This document shows, one piece after another, positions 10,681-20,404 of a stretch of 64,000 nt of DNA. Source of the stretch: Lepidodermella squamata (lineage: Eukaryota > Gastrotricha). The DNA is taken from assembly GCA_047495785.1 (NCBI GenBank), contig JBLDXI010000001.1:1612001-1676000 (forward strand), given 5' to 3'. Position 1 is the stretch's first letter. Each line of letters starts with the position of its first letter. Below the pieces are notes generated by a model, which saw only the letters and a list, made by a program, of their open reading frames with translations, was not told where the DNA came from and made no database searches. The position numbers and the translations under genes were made by a program.

Positions 10681-11508
10681 ATGTTGAGGCTGATTTTCAC
10701 TTTTGCCACTGCCTGGTTGTTTTTACATGAATGCAAGGTTTCAGCCTTGGAATGCGCCGCCTGCCCTCAACACCCTGACATTTCAAGAACGACTTGCAAG
10801 CGAGAAGAAACATTACCTATCACATGCAACCTTGGTTTGCAAAGCAGATGTGTGGTTTGTCTTTACATTTTTAAGGCGGGCGTTCTCTTATGATTTGAAT
10901 ATTACAGTCTTCAGACAGGAGTGCTAAATTGACCGCTATCGAACTCTATGATCGAGCCATCGCCGCCGCTATCCCTATCTCCACCCGGCTGGGGAATACT
11001 GATGGCTGTGTCCCCTCTCTACAAGCGTATCGGGATACCATGAAGAGCATGATAGCACCGGCGGGTTCGGCTTATTTTGGATGTGGAACGCCTCGGCATT
11101 GCAGCAGCTCAATGCCAGAATATTTTTTCTTTAACAGAGATGCCTGTCCATACAAAAGTTACAAATCAATTTTGAGAATACTGCGGCCGTTAGCAGACGT
11201 AAGTGATTCATTTTCTGTGTTTTTTTCAAGTTTGATGAAATTCGTTTTGCTAGCTAAAATTTGAGAAATGCTGCTCAACAAACATGTGCAACAGCGGTTT
11301 GGAGGTTTCTGGGCGCAAAACGGCTGATTCTCGTAAAATTTCGGACGAAATGACGCTGGAATCGTCGGAGGAAATGTCACCGGGGGAGGAGGATTACGAG
11401 GAAGATGGAAAAGAAGAGGCTGCCCAGGAAAATTCAGCTGGGAAGGCAGTCTGCTTCATCTCAGCAATTTCAAGCAGTCTTTTCTCGGCACTGCTTTTGA
11501 TTCTATAG
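10681..11508 (+). CDS. Ly6-like cysteine-rich surface protein (copy A)
   Basis: Three phase-0 exons: 10681-10854, 10908-11198, 11254-11508; 239 residues. A signal peptide (MLRLIFTFATAWLFLHECKV) is followed by LECAACPQ, C-K-R-E-E-T-L-P-I-T-C and R-C-V. An alpha-helical middle exon (LTAIELYDRAIAAAIP) carries C...FGC...C...C, and exon 3 begins LKFEKCCSTNMCN. The CC....CN ending with an L.C..C beginning is the Ly6/uPAR-type signature, here with a long helical insertion. After CN comes an acidic linker (SSEEMSPGEEDYEEDG) and a hydrophobic C-terminus (CFISAISSSLFSALLLIL), suggesting a GPI-anchor signal or a membrane tail. Decayed copies of this exon 3 occur at 13385 and 15485. Function unknown. Confidence 0.65.
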
Positions 11509-12035
11509 CGGTATAATAGATACAGAATAACTGATGGATAACTTTCTTTGACGAGAGAGATGGAATAAATTTATTAACTATCGAACACATTTTTAACTGG
11601 CGAACAAGGTGCATACAGTATTTGTTCCTATAGCATCCCGGGATACTAAAATTTCAACCTCGAAATGTTGATAAGTTTGACAACATGTTTGGCGTTCATT
11701 TATGATGTTTTTGAACCGACTTGGCCTCTCAACCTGGGCAAATATTGAAAACATACGCGGTAATGCTAAGAAAATTTATTTCCAAGAATTAAACACCTTA
11801 ACTGCTCATCATCAGTTGCGTTGATTTGGCGGTACTTCTGTTATAAAATAAAGAGCACTAGTAGGGGAGATGTAAAAACTGGTCACGAGATCAAGAAAAC
11901 AAAAACTATATTGATGAATCAGTTCGGCGCAGATACGCACTTTAATGAATGAGCAGCACGCGATTCGTTCCACGCGATCAACATTTTCTATTATTCTACC
12001 GAATGATTTTCTACAAATCAATTTACAATAAAACT
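11509..12035. other. Gene-free spacer
   Basis: Holds a poly(A)-type GAATAAAT near 11564 for copy A and the promoter-proximal block of copy B1 (an ATGAATGAG.AGCACGCGATTCG motif near 11945), which recurs before B2 and B3. No gene seen. Confidence 0.4.
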
Positions 12036-13191
12036 ATGCGGACGTTGCTTGTCTTGGCTGTTATTGCAGCGCTGTTATTCAGAGGACAAGTGATGTCCGT
12101 ACGATGCCTTGCCTGCGCACCCGCCGCTGTGGACCATTTGGGTAGGTGCCGCGAACACGAAACCACCACTGTCACATGCCCATCTTCGGCCGACCAATGT
12201 GGGGTAAGAAAGCTGTAAAATGCTTGAAAATTACTACAACCGGAACTCTATTTACAGCTATCACACGATGTGGAAGATTTGTTCAAAAAAGCCTATCAAG
12301 AAGCCTCTGGGAATTGTGCTGAAATCCTCCGCAAGGCGAGCAAGCAAATTCGCTCCATGTTTCCTTCCGATCTGAAGTCGTTCAAATGTGCCAACGCTCA
12401 GCTTTGTAATGGCGGAACGAATTCCGCATCTATACTGTCGACAGTGCTCGGAGGTCATTGTCCTAATGATGTCATCCGAATTTTAGAACCACTCGAAAAG
12501 GGCGTAAGTTTACTTGCTGATTTAATGACGTGCGCGCCAAGAAAAGGTAATAAAACAGGCCAATAATAAAAACTTTCCCATCTGCTGTCAGTTTCATCAT
12601 ATTATAAATCGTCAAATGTTAACTTTTCTTGGCGTGCATGCAATTTTGTCGACCGGGTGGGTTTGATTTGAAAAGCTTTGAAAAAATATTTCTTCTGCCA
12701 AGTTTATTTATACCATATTGTACAGCAGTGAGTCTTTTTTCATGTTGATTTCCGTTTTCATCTTTTGAAGGGCTTGAAGTGTCGCGGAAGTGATTTCTGT
12801 AATGCTCCCAACAATGCTGTTATTGAAGGATCCTCTTTCGGCGGCGTTACCTATCCAAGCCCCCAGCGCGAAGTGGGCCTCGTGCATGATCGGCAAGTAG
12901 TGTTTAAAGTTTGGTTTTAGCTTAGATACGCAAGTGGGAAATACGCAAGTGGGGGTAATTCGACAGGGACAGGATGAAGGATGGCGAGATTACTTGCCAA
13001 AAAGAGAAGAAATCGAACAATTTCTGAAATACCGCGTTCTCAAATACATCACTCCCGAAATTCGCACCCAGCTTTATATATTTATGCTTGCTCGACTTGT
13101 GATTTTTGGTGTCTTAATGCTGCTATTAGGCTTATGGATGACGAAGAGGATTCAGTGCCTCGAGATTGTGCGTCGTGGATTGTCATTTTAA
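12036..13191 (+). CDS. Ly6-like membrane protein, tandem copy B1 (possibly decaying)
   Basis: First of three tandem paralogues. Exon 1 is 12036-12203 (signal peptide MRTLLVLAVIAALLF, then RCLACAP and TTTVTCPSSADQCG); exon 2 is 12258-12503 (LSHDVEDLFKKAYQEA, then FKCANAQLCNGG and GGHCPNDVIRILEPLEKG). Exon 3 starts at 12771 with GLKCRGSDFCN: the usual CC is CR, and the acceptor is TTTTGAAG rather than TTTGCAG. To keep the frame, a 28-nt GC-AG intron (12893-12920) is needed before 12921-13191. That last part encodes a transmembrane helix (LVIFGVLMLLLGLW) and a short basic cytosolic tail. The join gives 268 residues. A short direct repeat (ATACGCAAGTGGG twice, 12926-12953) lies at the odd junction. 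Either the gene uses unusual splicing or it carries a frameshift and is failing. Poly(A) signal near 13214. Confidence 0.55.
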
Positions 13192-13384
13192 AGTCAGTTA
13201 TGATCGAAGCCAAATAAAAAGTGCTCTTCAAAGCTGGTTAATAACTGTCACGGGAAAAACCCGTCTGCTTTTGTGTTCAGTTAAGAAGAATTTTGTGAAA
13301 AAGGGTAGCTCAATAAAAATTAGTTTAATGATTCTCCAGTTAACTGAACCTTTCTTGTCAGCTGAAAATTAAATAAGCTGCCTG

Positions 13385-13548
13385 ACAAAAATGTGCGAAA
13401 GCATGCACGTTGAAGGCCTCAAGCTGAGAAATTGCTGGATCTAATGCAATTTTGGACGAAAGGACGAAGGAATCGGAGGAAGACAAATATTAGAGGCTGC
13501 CCGGAACGATTCAGCTAGGAAAGCTAGCTGTTTCATCTCAACAATTTA
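13385..13548 (+). pseudogene. Relic of Ly6-like copy A exon 3
   Basis: DNA similar to copy A exon 3 (11254-11508) without its first bases and with several indels. Shared blocks include GGACGAA...GACG.AGGAATCGGAGGA, GAGGCTGCCC, and ATTCAGCT.GGAA..C...CTG.TTCATCTCA.CAATTT. The frame is broken and the CC..CN codons are lost. Confidence 0.6.
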
Positions 13549-14190
13549 ATTCAGTCGTGAATAAATAAAATTTGGTGAAATGTTTTGTGAATTTTGTGAT
13601 TGATATTTCGCATAAATTCGTGGCTTTGTGAAGCTCCTCTGAAGGTTCCAGTTGCTTCCAGTTACAACTTGCTACACTGGAATTCGTTTTTGCATAAGAC
13701 AGTCATTTCTTAATTATTAAAATTATTTTTAAACTATTTTACACCTGGAGCGGATTTTACCTACTAACCGGTCTTCGTTCTTTCTCTCAAAACCGTAGTT
13801 CAAAGCACACCCGCTTCTGTCATGTGACGCTTTCTGCCTGAAAATATTTCGTTCGAATTATCATTTCTTAAATGCTTCATGCAGGCTTTGAGGTTGAATT
13901 TCCGAATATTCGTGTTTTGTGTCTATGGCAAAAAATGGAGGCAATACATCGTCCGCCAAAATCTATACGTCACATTTCTTCGTTTTTCAAGGCTCAAAGA
14001 TTCAAGTAATAATCACTGCGCGAAAAATAAGGGGTCTCTTTTCCATTCATCTATGAATGAGAAGCACGCGATTCGTTCCACGTGATTTGCAAAACTCTCG
14101 CGCTCTCACAGTTTTTGCAATCACAATTCGCGATTAATATCAGTTTTTTATTCCGCCGAAAGAGTTTCGAATTCGATGTACAATAAAAAC
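13549..14190. other. Spacer and upstream block of copy B2
   Basis: Contains the ATGAATGAGAAGCACGCGATTCGTTCC-type motif at about 14052 that is shared with the upstream regions of B1 and B3, part of the roughly 2.2 kb tandem unit. No gene seen. Confidence 0.4.
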
Positions 14191-15310
14191 ATGTGGACGT
14201 TGCTTGTCTTGGCTGTTGCTGCCACGCTGTTATTCAGCGGCCAAGTGATGTCCTTACAATGCCTTGCCTGCAAACCCGCCGCTGTGGATTCTCTGGGTAG
14301 GTGTCGCAAAAACGAAACCACCACTGTCACATGCCCATCTTCGGCTGACCGATGTGGGGTAAGAAAGCTGTAAAATGCTTGAAAATTACTACAACCGGAA
14401 CTCTATTTACAGCTATCACACGATGTGGAAGATTTGTTCAACGATGCCTATCAAAAAGCCTCTAGGAATTGTGCTGGAATCCTCCAAAAGGCGAGCAAGC
14501 AAATTCGTTCCATGTTTCCTTCCGATCTGAAGTCGTTTAAATGTGCCAACGCTCAGCTATGTAACGGCGGAATCAATTCCGCATCTCTACTGTCGACAGT
14601 GCTCGGAGGTCATTGTCCTAATGACGTCATCCGAATTTTAGAACCACTCGAAAAAGGCGTAAGTTTACTCACTTATTTGATGACGCCAAGAAAAGGTAAT
14701 AAAACAGGCCAATAATAAAAACTTGCCCAGCTGCTGTCAATTTCATCAGATGAATCCTCAAATTGTACAATTTCTTGGCGTGCATTCAAATTAGTCGAAC
14801 TGATTGGTTTCGACGAGGATTGAACAAGCAATTTTTAGTTTAAAATTCTACAGCTATGAAAAACATTTCTTCGGGTAACTTACTCAATACCATCTATATG
14901 TGATTTTCAGAGTTGAATTAAACGTCTATTTTCTTGTTTTGCAGGACTTGAGATGCTGCGGATGGGATTTATGTAATACTCCAATTACTTTATTCAGTTA
15001 TCCGTCTTCGGCAAAGACTGGCGAAGGATTCGGCGAAGGATCCGTCTTCGGCGGAAGCTTGATAACACCCCAGAGCGCAACAGCACTGGTCCTCGGGCAA
15101 CATGATGAAGAAAGCGAAGGAGATCACGTCCAACTTCTCCCATCGAGAAACCGAAAATTACAATTCGAGCAATTAGAAATTCTACTAATTGCTCGAATTG
15201 TGATTTTCGGTGTCTTAATGCTGATATTTGGCTTATGGATGACGAAGAGGATTCCGTGCCTGGAGTTTGTGCGTCGTCGGTTCCCGTTTTTGAGCCAGTT
15301 AACCTGTTAA
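14191..15310 (+). CDS. Ly6-like membrane protein, tandem copy B2
   Basis: Exons 14191-14358, 14413-14658 and 14945-15310, all phase 0; 259 residues. Signal peptide MWTLLVLAVAATLLF, then LQCLACKP, TTTVTCPSSADRCG, LSHDVEDLFNDAYQKA, FKCANAQLCNGG, and DLRCCGWDLCNTP, giving a complete CC....CN signature. A Gly/Ser-rich linker and a transmembrane helix (IARIVIFGVLMLIFGLWM) follow, with a basic tail. Exons 1-2 and intron 1 are nearly identical to B1. Exon 3 contains a long palindrome (15151-15210) that has overwritten the segment that reads EIRTQLYIFML in B1. The open frame survives. Poly(A)-like AATAAA near 15432. Confidence 0.65.
15151..15210. repeat. 26-bp-arm palindrome inside B2 exon 3
   Basis: Left arm 15151-15176 and right arm 15185-15210 are inverted copies with one mismatch, around an 8-base spacer (AAATTCTA). 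The right arm aligns with both paralogues B1 and B3; the left arm does not, so the left arm is the derived one. Confidence 0.85.
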
Positions 15311-15484
15311 AGGCCATCATTACTGCTTGACGCTAACTATGACTTGCTCATCAAAACCGGTTAATAAATGTCAGAGTGAATTCCAGTCTGGTTTTGTGTT
15401 CAATGTTGAAAAATTTTGTGAAGAGTCGCGCAATAAAAATTAGTTTATTGTTGTTCTCAATTAAATGAAATTTGTTTCGCCAGC

Positions 15485-15573
15485 TGGGAAATTACGAAAT
15501 GCTGCTCGACAAACATGTGCAACAGTAGGTTTGAGGCTTCAAGGCGGAAAATTGCTGGACCCAGTGAAGTAAC
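15485..15573 (+). pseudogene. Second relic of Ly6-like copy A exon 3
   Basis: Reads AAATGCTGCTCGACAAAC then ATGTGCAACAG then a TAG, i.e. K-C-C-S-T-N-M-C-N-S and stop, matching copy A exon 3 (KCCSTNMCNSG). Similarity continues through GGTTTGAGG, GCGGAAAATTGCTGGA. It sits at the same place in the tandem unit as the relic at 13385. Confidence 0.65.
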
Positions 15574-16477
15574 AAATAATTACGAAGTAGTGAGCAAGAT
15601 GCATAGCGCTGATTAATTTTCATTGCAAAAATCAAGGCCCTATGAATTTATTACTTAACCGGTAAAAAATTTGTGAAAAAAGTTTGGGAATTTTTGGGAA
15701 TTTTGTGATTTATTTCACATGAATTCCTGTATTTCTGAATTTTCGTGAACCTCCTCTGAAGGTTCAAGTTGCTGTTTACAGCTAGACCCTGAGAAGCTAG
15801 GATTCATCATATCGAGCTGCAGCATTCAATGAGAGGCCTTGGCAGGAAGTTGCAGCAGATATCAGATGAGGTTAGATTCCGTTTATCACAACATTTTGTT
15901 AACGATTGATTGGCCTCCTGCGCCTGCGCCCTTTTTTCGATTAAGCTGAAATGGGACCTTTTCGCAATTTTTGAATGCATTTCATATCTATGTTGAAGAT
16001 GATCAACGATCAGAGATCAGAAATATTTTGAAATTCAAGCTTCGTTTCCAGTCAATTCTTTGCTTGCTGCCAAATCAACGCAACTGATGAGGCTATAGTT
16101 CGCTCAATTTCTCTCTAATCGTAGCTCATAAAACACACCCCCTCGTTCATGTGACGTTTTTATCTGGTTCGATTTATCATTGCTTTGATGCAGAGGTCGG
16201 GCTGAATTTCCGAATATTCGTGTTTGTGTCTACGACGAAAGATCGGGGCAGTCCTGCGTCCGTCAAAACCTACGTCGCTTGCCTTCGTTATTAAAAATAC
16301 GTAATAATCCCTTTGCGAAAACGTGTTCTCTCATTCATCCATGAATGAGAAGCACGCGATTCGATCCACGCGATCTTCAAAAATTACGCGTTCTCGCAGA
16401 TTTTGCAATAATTCGCGATCAACAACAGTCTTTTATTTTGGCGGAAGAGTTTCTATAATTCAAGTTACAATAAAACG
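15574..16477. other. Spacer and upstream block of copy B3
   Basis: No gene seen. Carries the shared ATGAATGAGAAGCACGCGATTCG motif near 16341 and AT-rich sequence. Confidence 0.4.
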
Positions 16478-17744
16478 ATGCGGACGCTGCTTGTGTTGAC
16501 TATTGTTGCCGTGCTGTCATACAGCGGCCAAGTCATGTCATTGCAGTGTTCTGTCTGCAAACCCGCCGCTGAGGATTCTCTGGGTAGGTGCCGCGAACCC
16601 GAAACCACCACTGTCACATGCCCATCTTCCAATGACCAGTGTGGGGTAAGAAAGCTGTAAAATGTTGGAAAATTACAACCGGAACTCTATTTACAGGTAT
16701 CACACGATGTGGATGATTTGTTCAAAAAGGCCTACCAAGAAGCCTCTGGGAATTGTGCTGAAATCCTCCGCATTCTGAGAGAGCAAATCCGTCCCGTGTT
16801 TCCTCCCGATCTGAAGTCATTAAAATGCGCCAACACTCAGCTATGTAATGGCGGAACGAATTCCGAATCTCTACTGTCGAAAGCGCTCGGAGGTCATTGT
16901 CCTAATGATGTCATCCGAATTTTAGAACCACTCGAAAAGGGCGTAAGTTTACTTGCTGATTTAATGACTTGCGCGCCAAGAAAAGGTAATAAAGTAGGCA
17001 AAAAAAATAAAATATTTCCCAGTCGTCGTCGCTCGCATCATTGAAATCCTCAAATTTTTACTTTTCTTGGCGAGCATGCGCAATTTTATCGACCTGTCGA
17101 TGGCATCTAATTAAACGAGGAATTTAATAAAAAATTTAAAGCTGTGCAAAATGATTTCTTCGGCCTAATTACTTTATCCATTAAATACAACACCAGAAAA
17201 GAATGGGTGACAAAAAATCGGACTTTTAGCTTGTGAAATCCTCTCAATCAGGGCCCTGTGAGTATCCTAATTCACGGATTTTCAAAATGTATCTGAATTC
17301 ATGCCCAAAATCACCCTAAAATTCATCTACAAAAATGCAGGTATTTCTACTGAAAGCATGAATTCAGATACCGAAACTAAATTCATGCTTTCGGTAGATA
17401 AATTAGGGTGTCTATTTTCTGGTGAACAGTTTTTGCTTTTCAGAGTTAATTAAACCGCCCATTTTCCTATTTTGCAGGGCTTGAGGTGTTGCGGAAAAGA
17501 TTTCTGCAATGCTCCTACGGGCAATATACCCCAAGTTTCCCTAGCAGAAATAGCTCGAACAGAACAACCGCCAAGAAACGACTCTATCGAACGACGAAGA
17601 GGTGTCTTCGACGAATATTTCTCTCCCGAAATTCGCGCCCAACTTTTCCCATTTTTATTTGCTGGACTTGCGATTTTCGGTGTCTTGATGGTGACATGTT
17701 GTTTATGGAAGACGGAGAGTATTCCGTGCCTGCGTCGTCGGTAG
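16478..17744 (+). CDS. Ly6-like membrane protein, tandem copy B3
   Basis: Exons 16478-16645, 16697-16942 and 17478-17744; 226 residues. Signal peptide MRTLLVLTIVAVLSY, then LQCSVCKP, TTTVTCPSSNDQCG, VSHDVDDLFKKAYQEA, LKCANTQLCNGG, GLRCCGKDFCNAP, and a transmembrane helix (FAGLAIFGVLMVTCCLW) with a short charged tail. Exon lengths 1-2 (168 and 246 nt) are identical to B1 and B2. The intron between exons 2 and 3 is enlarged and holds nested inverted repeats (17295-17420). This is the most conventional copy for splice signals. Confidence 0.65.
17295..17420. repeat. Nested inverted repeats in B3 intron 2
   Basis: GTATCTGAATTCATGC (about 17299) pairs with GCATGAATTCAGATAC (about 17356). A second pair, AAAATCACCCTAAAATTCATC near 17318, is inverted at 17393-17425 (GATAAATTAGGGTG...). 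A further GCATGAATT/AATTCATGC pair lies between them. The result could fold into a branched hairpin. Confidence 0.6.
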
Positions 17745-17979
17745 CGCAAGTTAAATGCCATTTTTGCTCGAAGCTGAATGAAAATTGCTCACTTGGAAAC
17801 TAGCTAATAATAATTTTCAGTGTCAAATCTATTGCGTTCAGTGTGTTGAAGAATTGTGTGAGAGGTTGCGCAATAAAATTCAGATTATTTAGGTGACGTA
17901 ACAAAAAATGTGTGTTCTTGCAGTTTGATGCGAAAACTCTCATTCGAATTCAATTTGCAATTTTAATCTAAAATTTAAA

Positions 17980-18752
17980 ATGCTTTTTTCAATCTGCACA
18001 GTCTTTCTGTTGTCGGGAATGGCCAGCGGAGTTTCGGCTCTGAACTGCCTCGCCTGCAAAGCCGGAGCGCTTAACGATGTTTCCTATTGCAAGCAAATCG
18101 AAACGTTTCAAGTCACCTGTCCTGATCACCTGCATCATTGTGGGGTTGGCTGGAATTTTTCTGTAATTTTTAAAAATTTAAAAATTTATTTTAACAGGTA
18201 TCAGAGAGCCCGAGCAGAGTCGATATTAGGCGGAGTTTCACCTTGGCCGCCGAATCAGCCTCTAAATCGCCAGCTCAAACCTGCGCCAATGCTTTGACTT
18301 CAGTCCGCGATCACATGGACGCCTTCATTCCGGCCAACGTTCACTGGTTCGGCTGTGCGTCGGCTCAAATTTGCGAGGGAAAATCCGGAGCAAAGGTGCC
18401 TATTTCGAGTTTAATCGCCCCGATTTGCCCGGCTCGTGAGTTTCCTGAGGTTCTGAAAATCTTACACGAACTCCAATCAAAGGTTCGTTATGATTGAATC
18501 TAATTATATTTTTAATCTGATTTTTTAATTCGATAGGCTTCGATCAAGTGTTGCTCTTCTGGCTTGTGTAATTCTGTGGCCGGTAATCCAAGCGAAGAAG
18601 TTGGTCCGATAATTATTGTTGATACGAACGAAAATCCAAATTTTGATGATGATAAACCAACCAAAAATTGTTCTCTGAGGATCGCGCCTTATTTCTTTAC
18701 TTCAATGTTGTCCTTCGTGCTCGTCGGTATGGTATCACTGTTTTTTCAATAA
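17980..18752 (+). CDS. Ly6-like cysteine-rich surface protein (copy C)
   Basis: Exons 17980-18144, 18198-18482 and 18537-18752, all phase 0; 221 residues. Signal peptide MLFSICTVFLLSGMASGVSA, then LNCLACKAG, FQVTCPDHLHHCG, a middle exon with QTCANALTSVRDHMDAF, FGCASAQICEG, PICPAREFPEVLKILHELQSK, and exon 3 starting ASIKCCSSGLCN. A linker with three Asp is followed by a hydrophobic C-terminus (FFTSMLSFVLVGMVSLFFQ) that fits a GPI-anchor signal. The donor of intron 1 (GTTGGC) is weak but matches its relatives in position and phase. Confidence 0.65.
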
Positions 18753-18923
18753 ATAATAAATGGGTGACTTATAATTACAATCCTTCGCCTTTTTCGCATG
18801 GGTGGATTCAATGCGAGTTGAATGAGTGGGATGTACTCCGTATTTCACGCAATATTTCGTTGAAAAATGGCAATTATTTTATTCATTCTAAAAGCAATAA
18901 TTATCGTAAATTTCTTGTTATAC

Positions 18924-19169
18924 ATGGCAGCTTTCGGTCGTTTTCTTCAACTGCTGGTAATTTCAGCAATAGTCCACTTTCAAGTTTCAGACTCTATGCC
19001 GATGATTTTATCCGAGTCGGAAATCGATAGAAATTTGGCGAGAATCACGTCAAACAACGAAGCAGCCTACTTGAATTCGCTCGGTACGGACGGGGAGGTC
19101 GAGAAAGGATGGTGGGAACTGCGGCAAGACCTAGCTGAATCTCAGCTGATTGCTGATTTGATTGCATAA
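18924..19169 (+). CDS. Small secreted peptide, unrecognised
   Basis: 81 residues, one exon: a hydrophobic leader (MAAFGRFLQLLVISAIVHF) then an acidic/polar mature part (SESEIDRNLARI, EVEKGWWELRQDLAESQ). A longer frame starting at 18867 adds AT-rich hydrophobic residues and is less likely. AATAAAAT near 19220 could serve for poly(A) addition. A decayed tail of a related gene is at 10176. No family recognised. Confidence 0.4.
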   Translation: MAAFGRFLQLLVISAIVHFQVSDSMPMILSESEIDRNLARITSNNEAAYLNSLGTDGEVEKGWWELRQDLAESQLIADLIA

Positions 19170-19615
19170 CTAATATATGAGCCTCTGGAATATGTCCCTT
19201 ATCCCTTATATGCTTTTGCATCACAAATAATAAAATTGGAAGTTGGAAATGTCACTTTCGGATTTTTCGGAATTTTTCACGCATGGATGAATTCGCGTGA
19301 TATTCGCAGACACTTAATTTTTGTTTCATTTTTTTGGGGATAATGCCAAAATGCCACCTTGCGCAGTGTCTTGGGCTATGAATTAATGTTGGTGTGCCAA
19401 CAATTTCGCTTGAGTGAGTCTTCTTCATCTTTCCCACGAGGTCGATTACATAATTAGCGCCCTCAGGTGCGCTTTGAGGTCGCACAGCAAAAATTGACCA
19501 TTAAGTAGGACTGGGTTATAAATTCGTCCGTTAGCTCTGCGCAACGTGATCTTACCTTTTTTCATAATTTTTTGTTATCAAATTTCCAACTTTGGCCGCA
19601 TTTTGCAACGAAAGA
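19170..19615. other. Gene-free spacer
   Basis: AT-rich intergenic DNA and the promoter region of the gene at 19616. Nothing else seen. Confidence 0.4.
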
Positions 19616-19983
19616 ATGAGAGCAGTTGTGGTTACCTTGCTCATCGCTGCCTGTTTCGTGGCGGCATTTGCGAACCCCAGGAGCGCTGGAGCGAGGTATG
19701 GCGATGAAGGAGCTGGTCTTCAGGCGAGACAAGGTTAGCATTTAGCATCGTATTTTATTCGAAAATCTCTGATTCTGCATCTCTAATTTTTCCAGCATTT
19801 GTCGGTACCTGGAATCAGGATTTGTTGGCAGCTCAATTGCGCGGCCAAGAGCAGCGTCAACGTGCCAAGAACAAGCGTGGCAACGTGGAACGCGATGATT
19901 TTGCGGGCGAATGGCGTTTCGACGACACTTTCCGCTACGACAAAACGCATGCCCATGAAGCTGGTGTAGATAATCAGTGGTGA
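19616..19983 (+). CDS. Small secreted peptide precursor with a KR site
   Basis: Two exons, 19616-19733 and 19796-19983 (phase 1; acceptor TTTTTCCAG); 101 residues. Signal peptide MRAVVVTLLIAACFVAAFA, then a charged mature part. It contains RAKNKRGNVERDD, in which KR could be a proprotein-convertase site, releasing a C-terminal peptide of about 35 residues with FAGEWRFDDTFRYDKTHAHE. No cysteines occur after the leader. Resembles a neuropeptide or antimicrobial precursor in layout only; no family recognised. Confidence 0.5.
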
Positions 19984-20404
19984 CCTGTAATACCACAAAT
20001 GCCGCCATCACCTGTTCAAAAAGAAACAATTCGAAAATTAATATGACATGATTCATTGTAGACATGATTCTAAATAACGAAATTTCAAGGAATAAAAAAT
20101 TTAATTAGCAAAATCCGAAATTTTTCACGAATTCAGGAAGGGAAAATGTGGCCTCGCCTTATTTTAGGATTTTCCGATTATTTTTTTATCCCTTTCGGTT
20201 TCATTCATTGAACGCGAAATTCAGCTGAACCGAACGTGAAAGTAAAAAATAAGCGGCATGAATAAAAAAGGTGCAAAATCCTCCGCGCCCTCGGATAGTC
20301 CTTAATTTGCCCGCATTATCTTGTGCATAAGTAATCTTCTGTCCTAATAATGTGGGAACGCGAAAATTTTTTCCTAGATATTCTTATATTAGCAATTAGC
20401 AACA
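19984..20404. other. Gene-free spacer
   Basis: AT-rich, with a GGAATAAAAAATT poly(A)-like site near 20090 for the preceding gene. No other feature. Confidence 0.4.
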
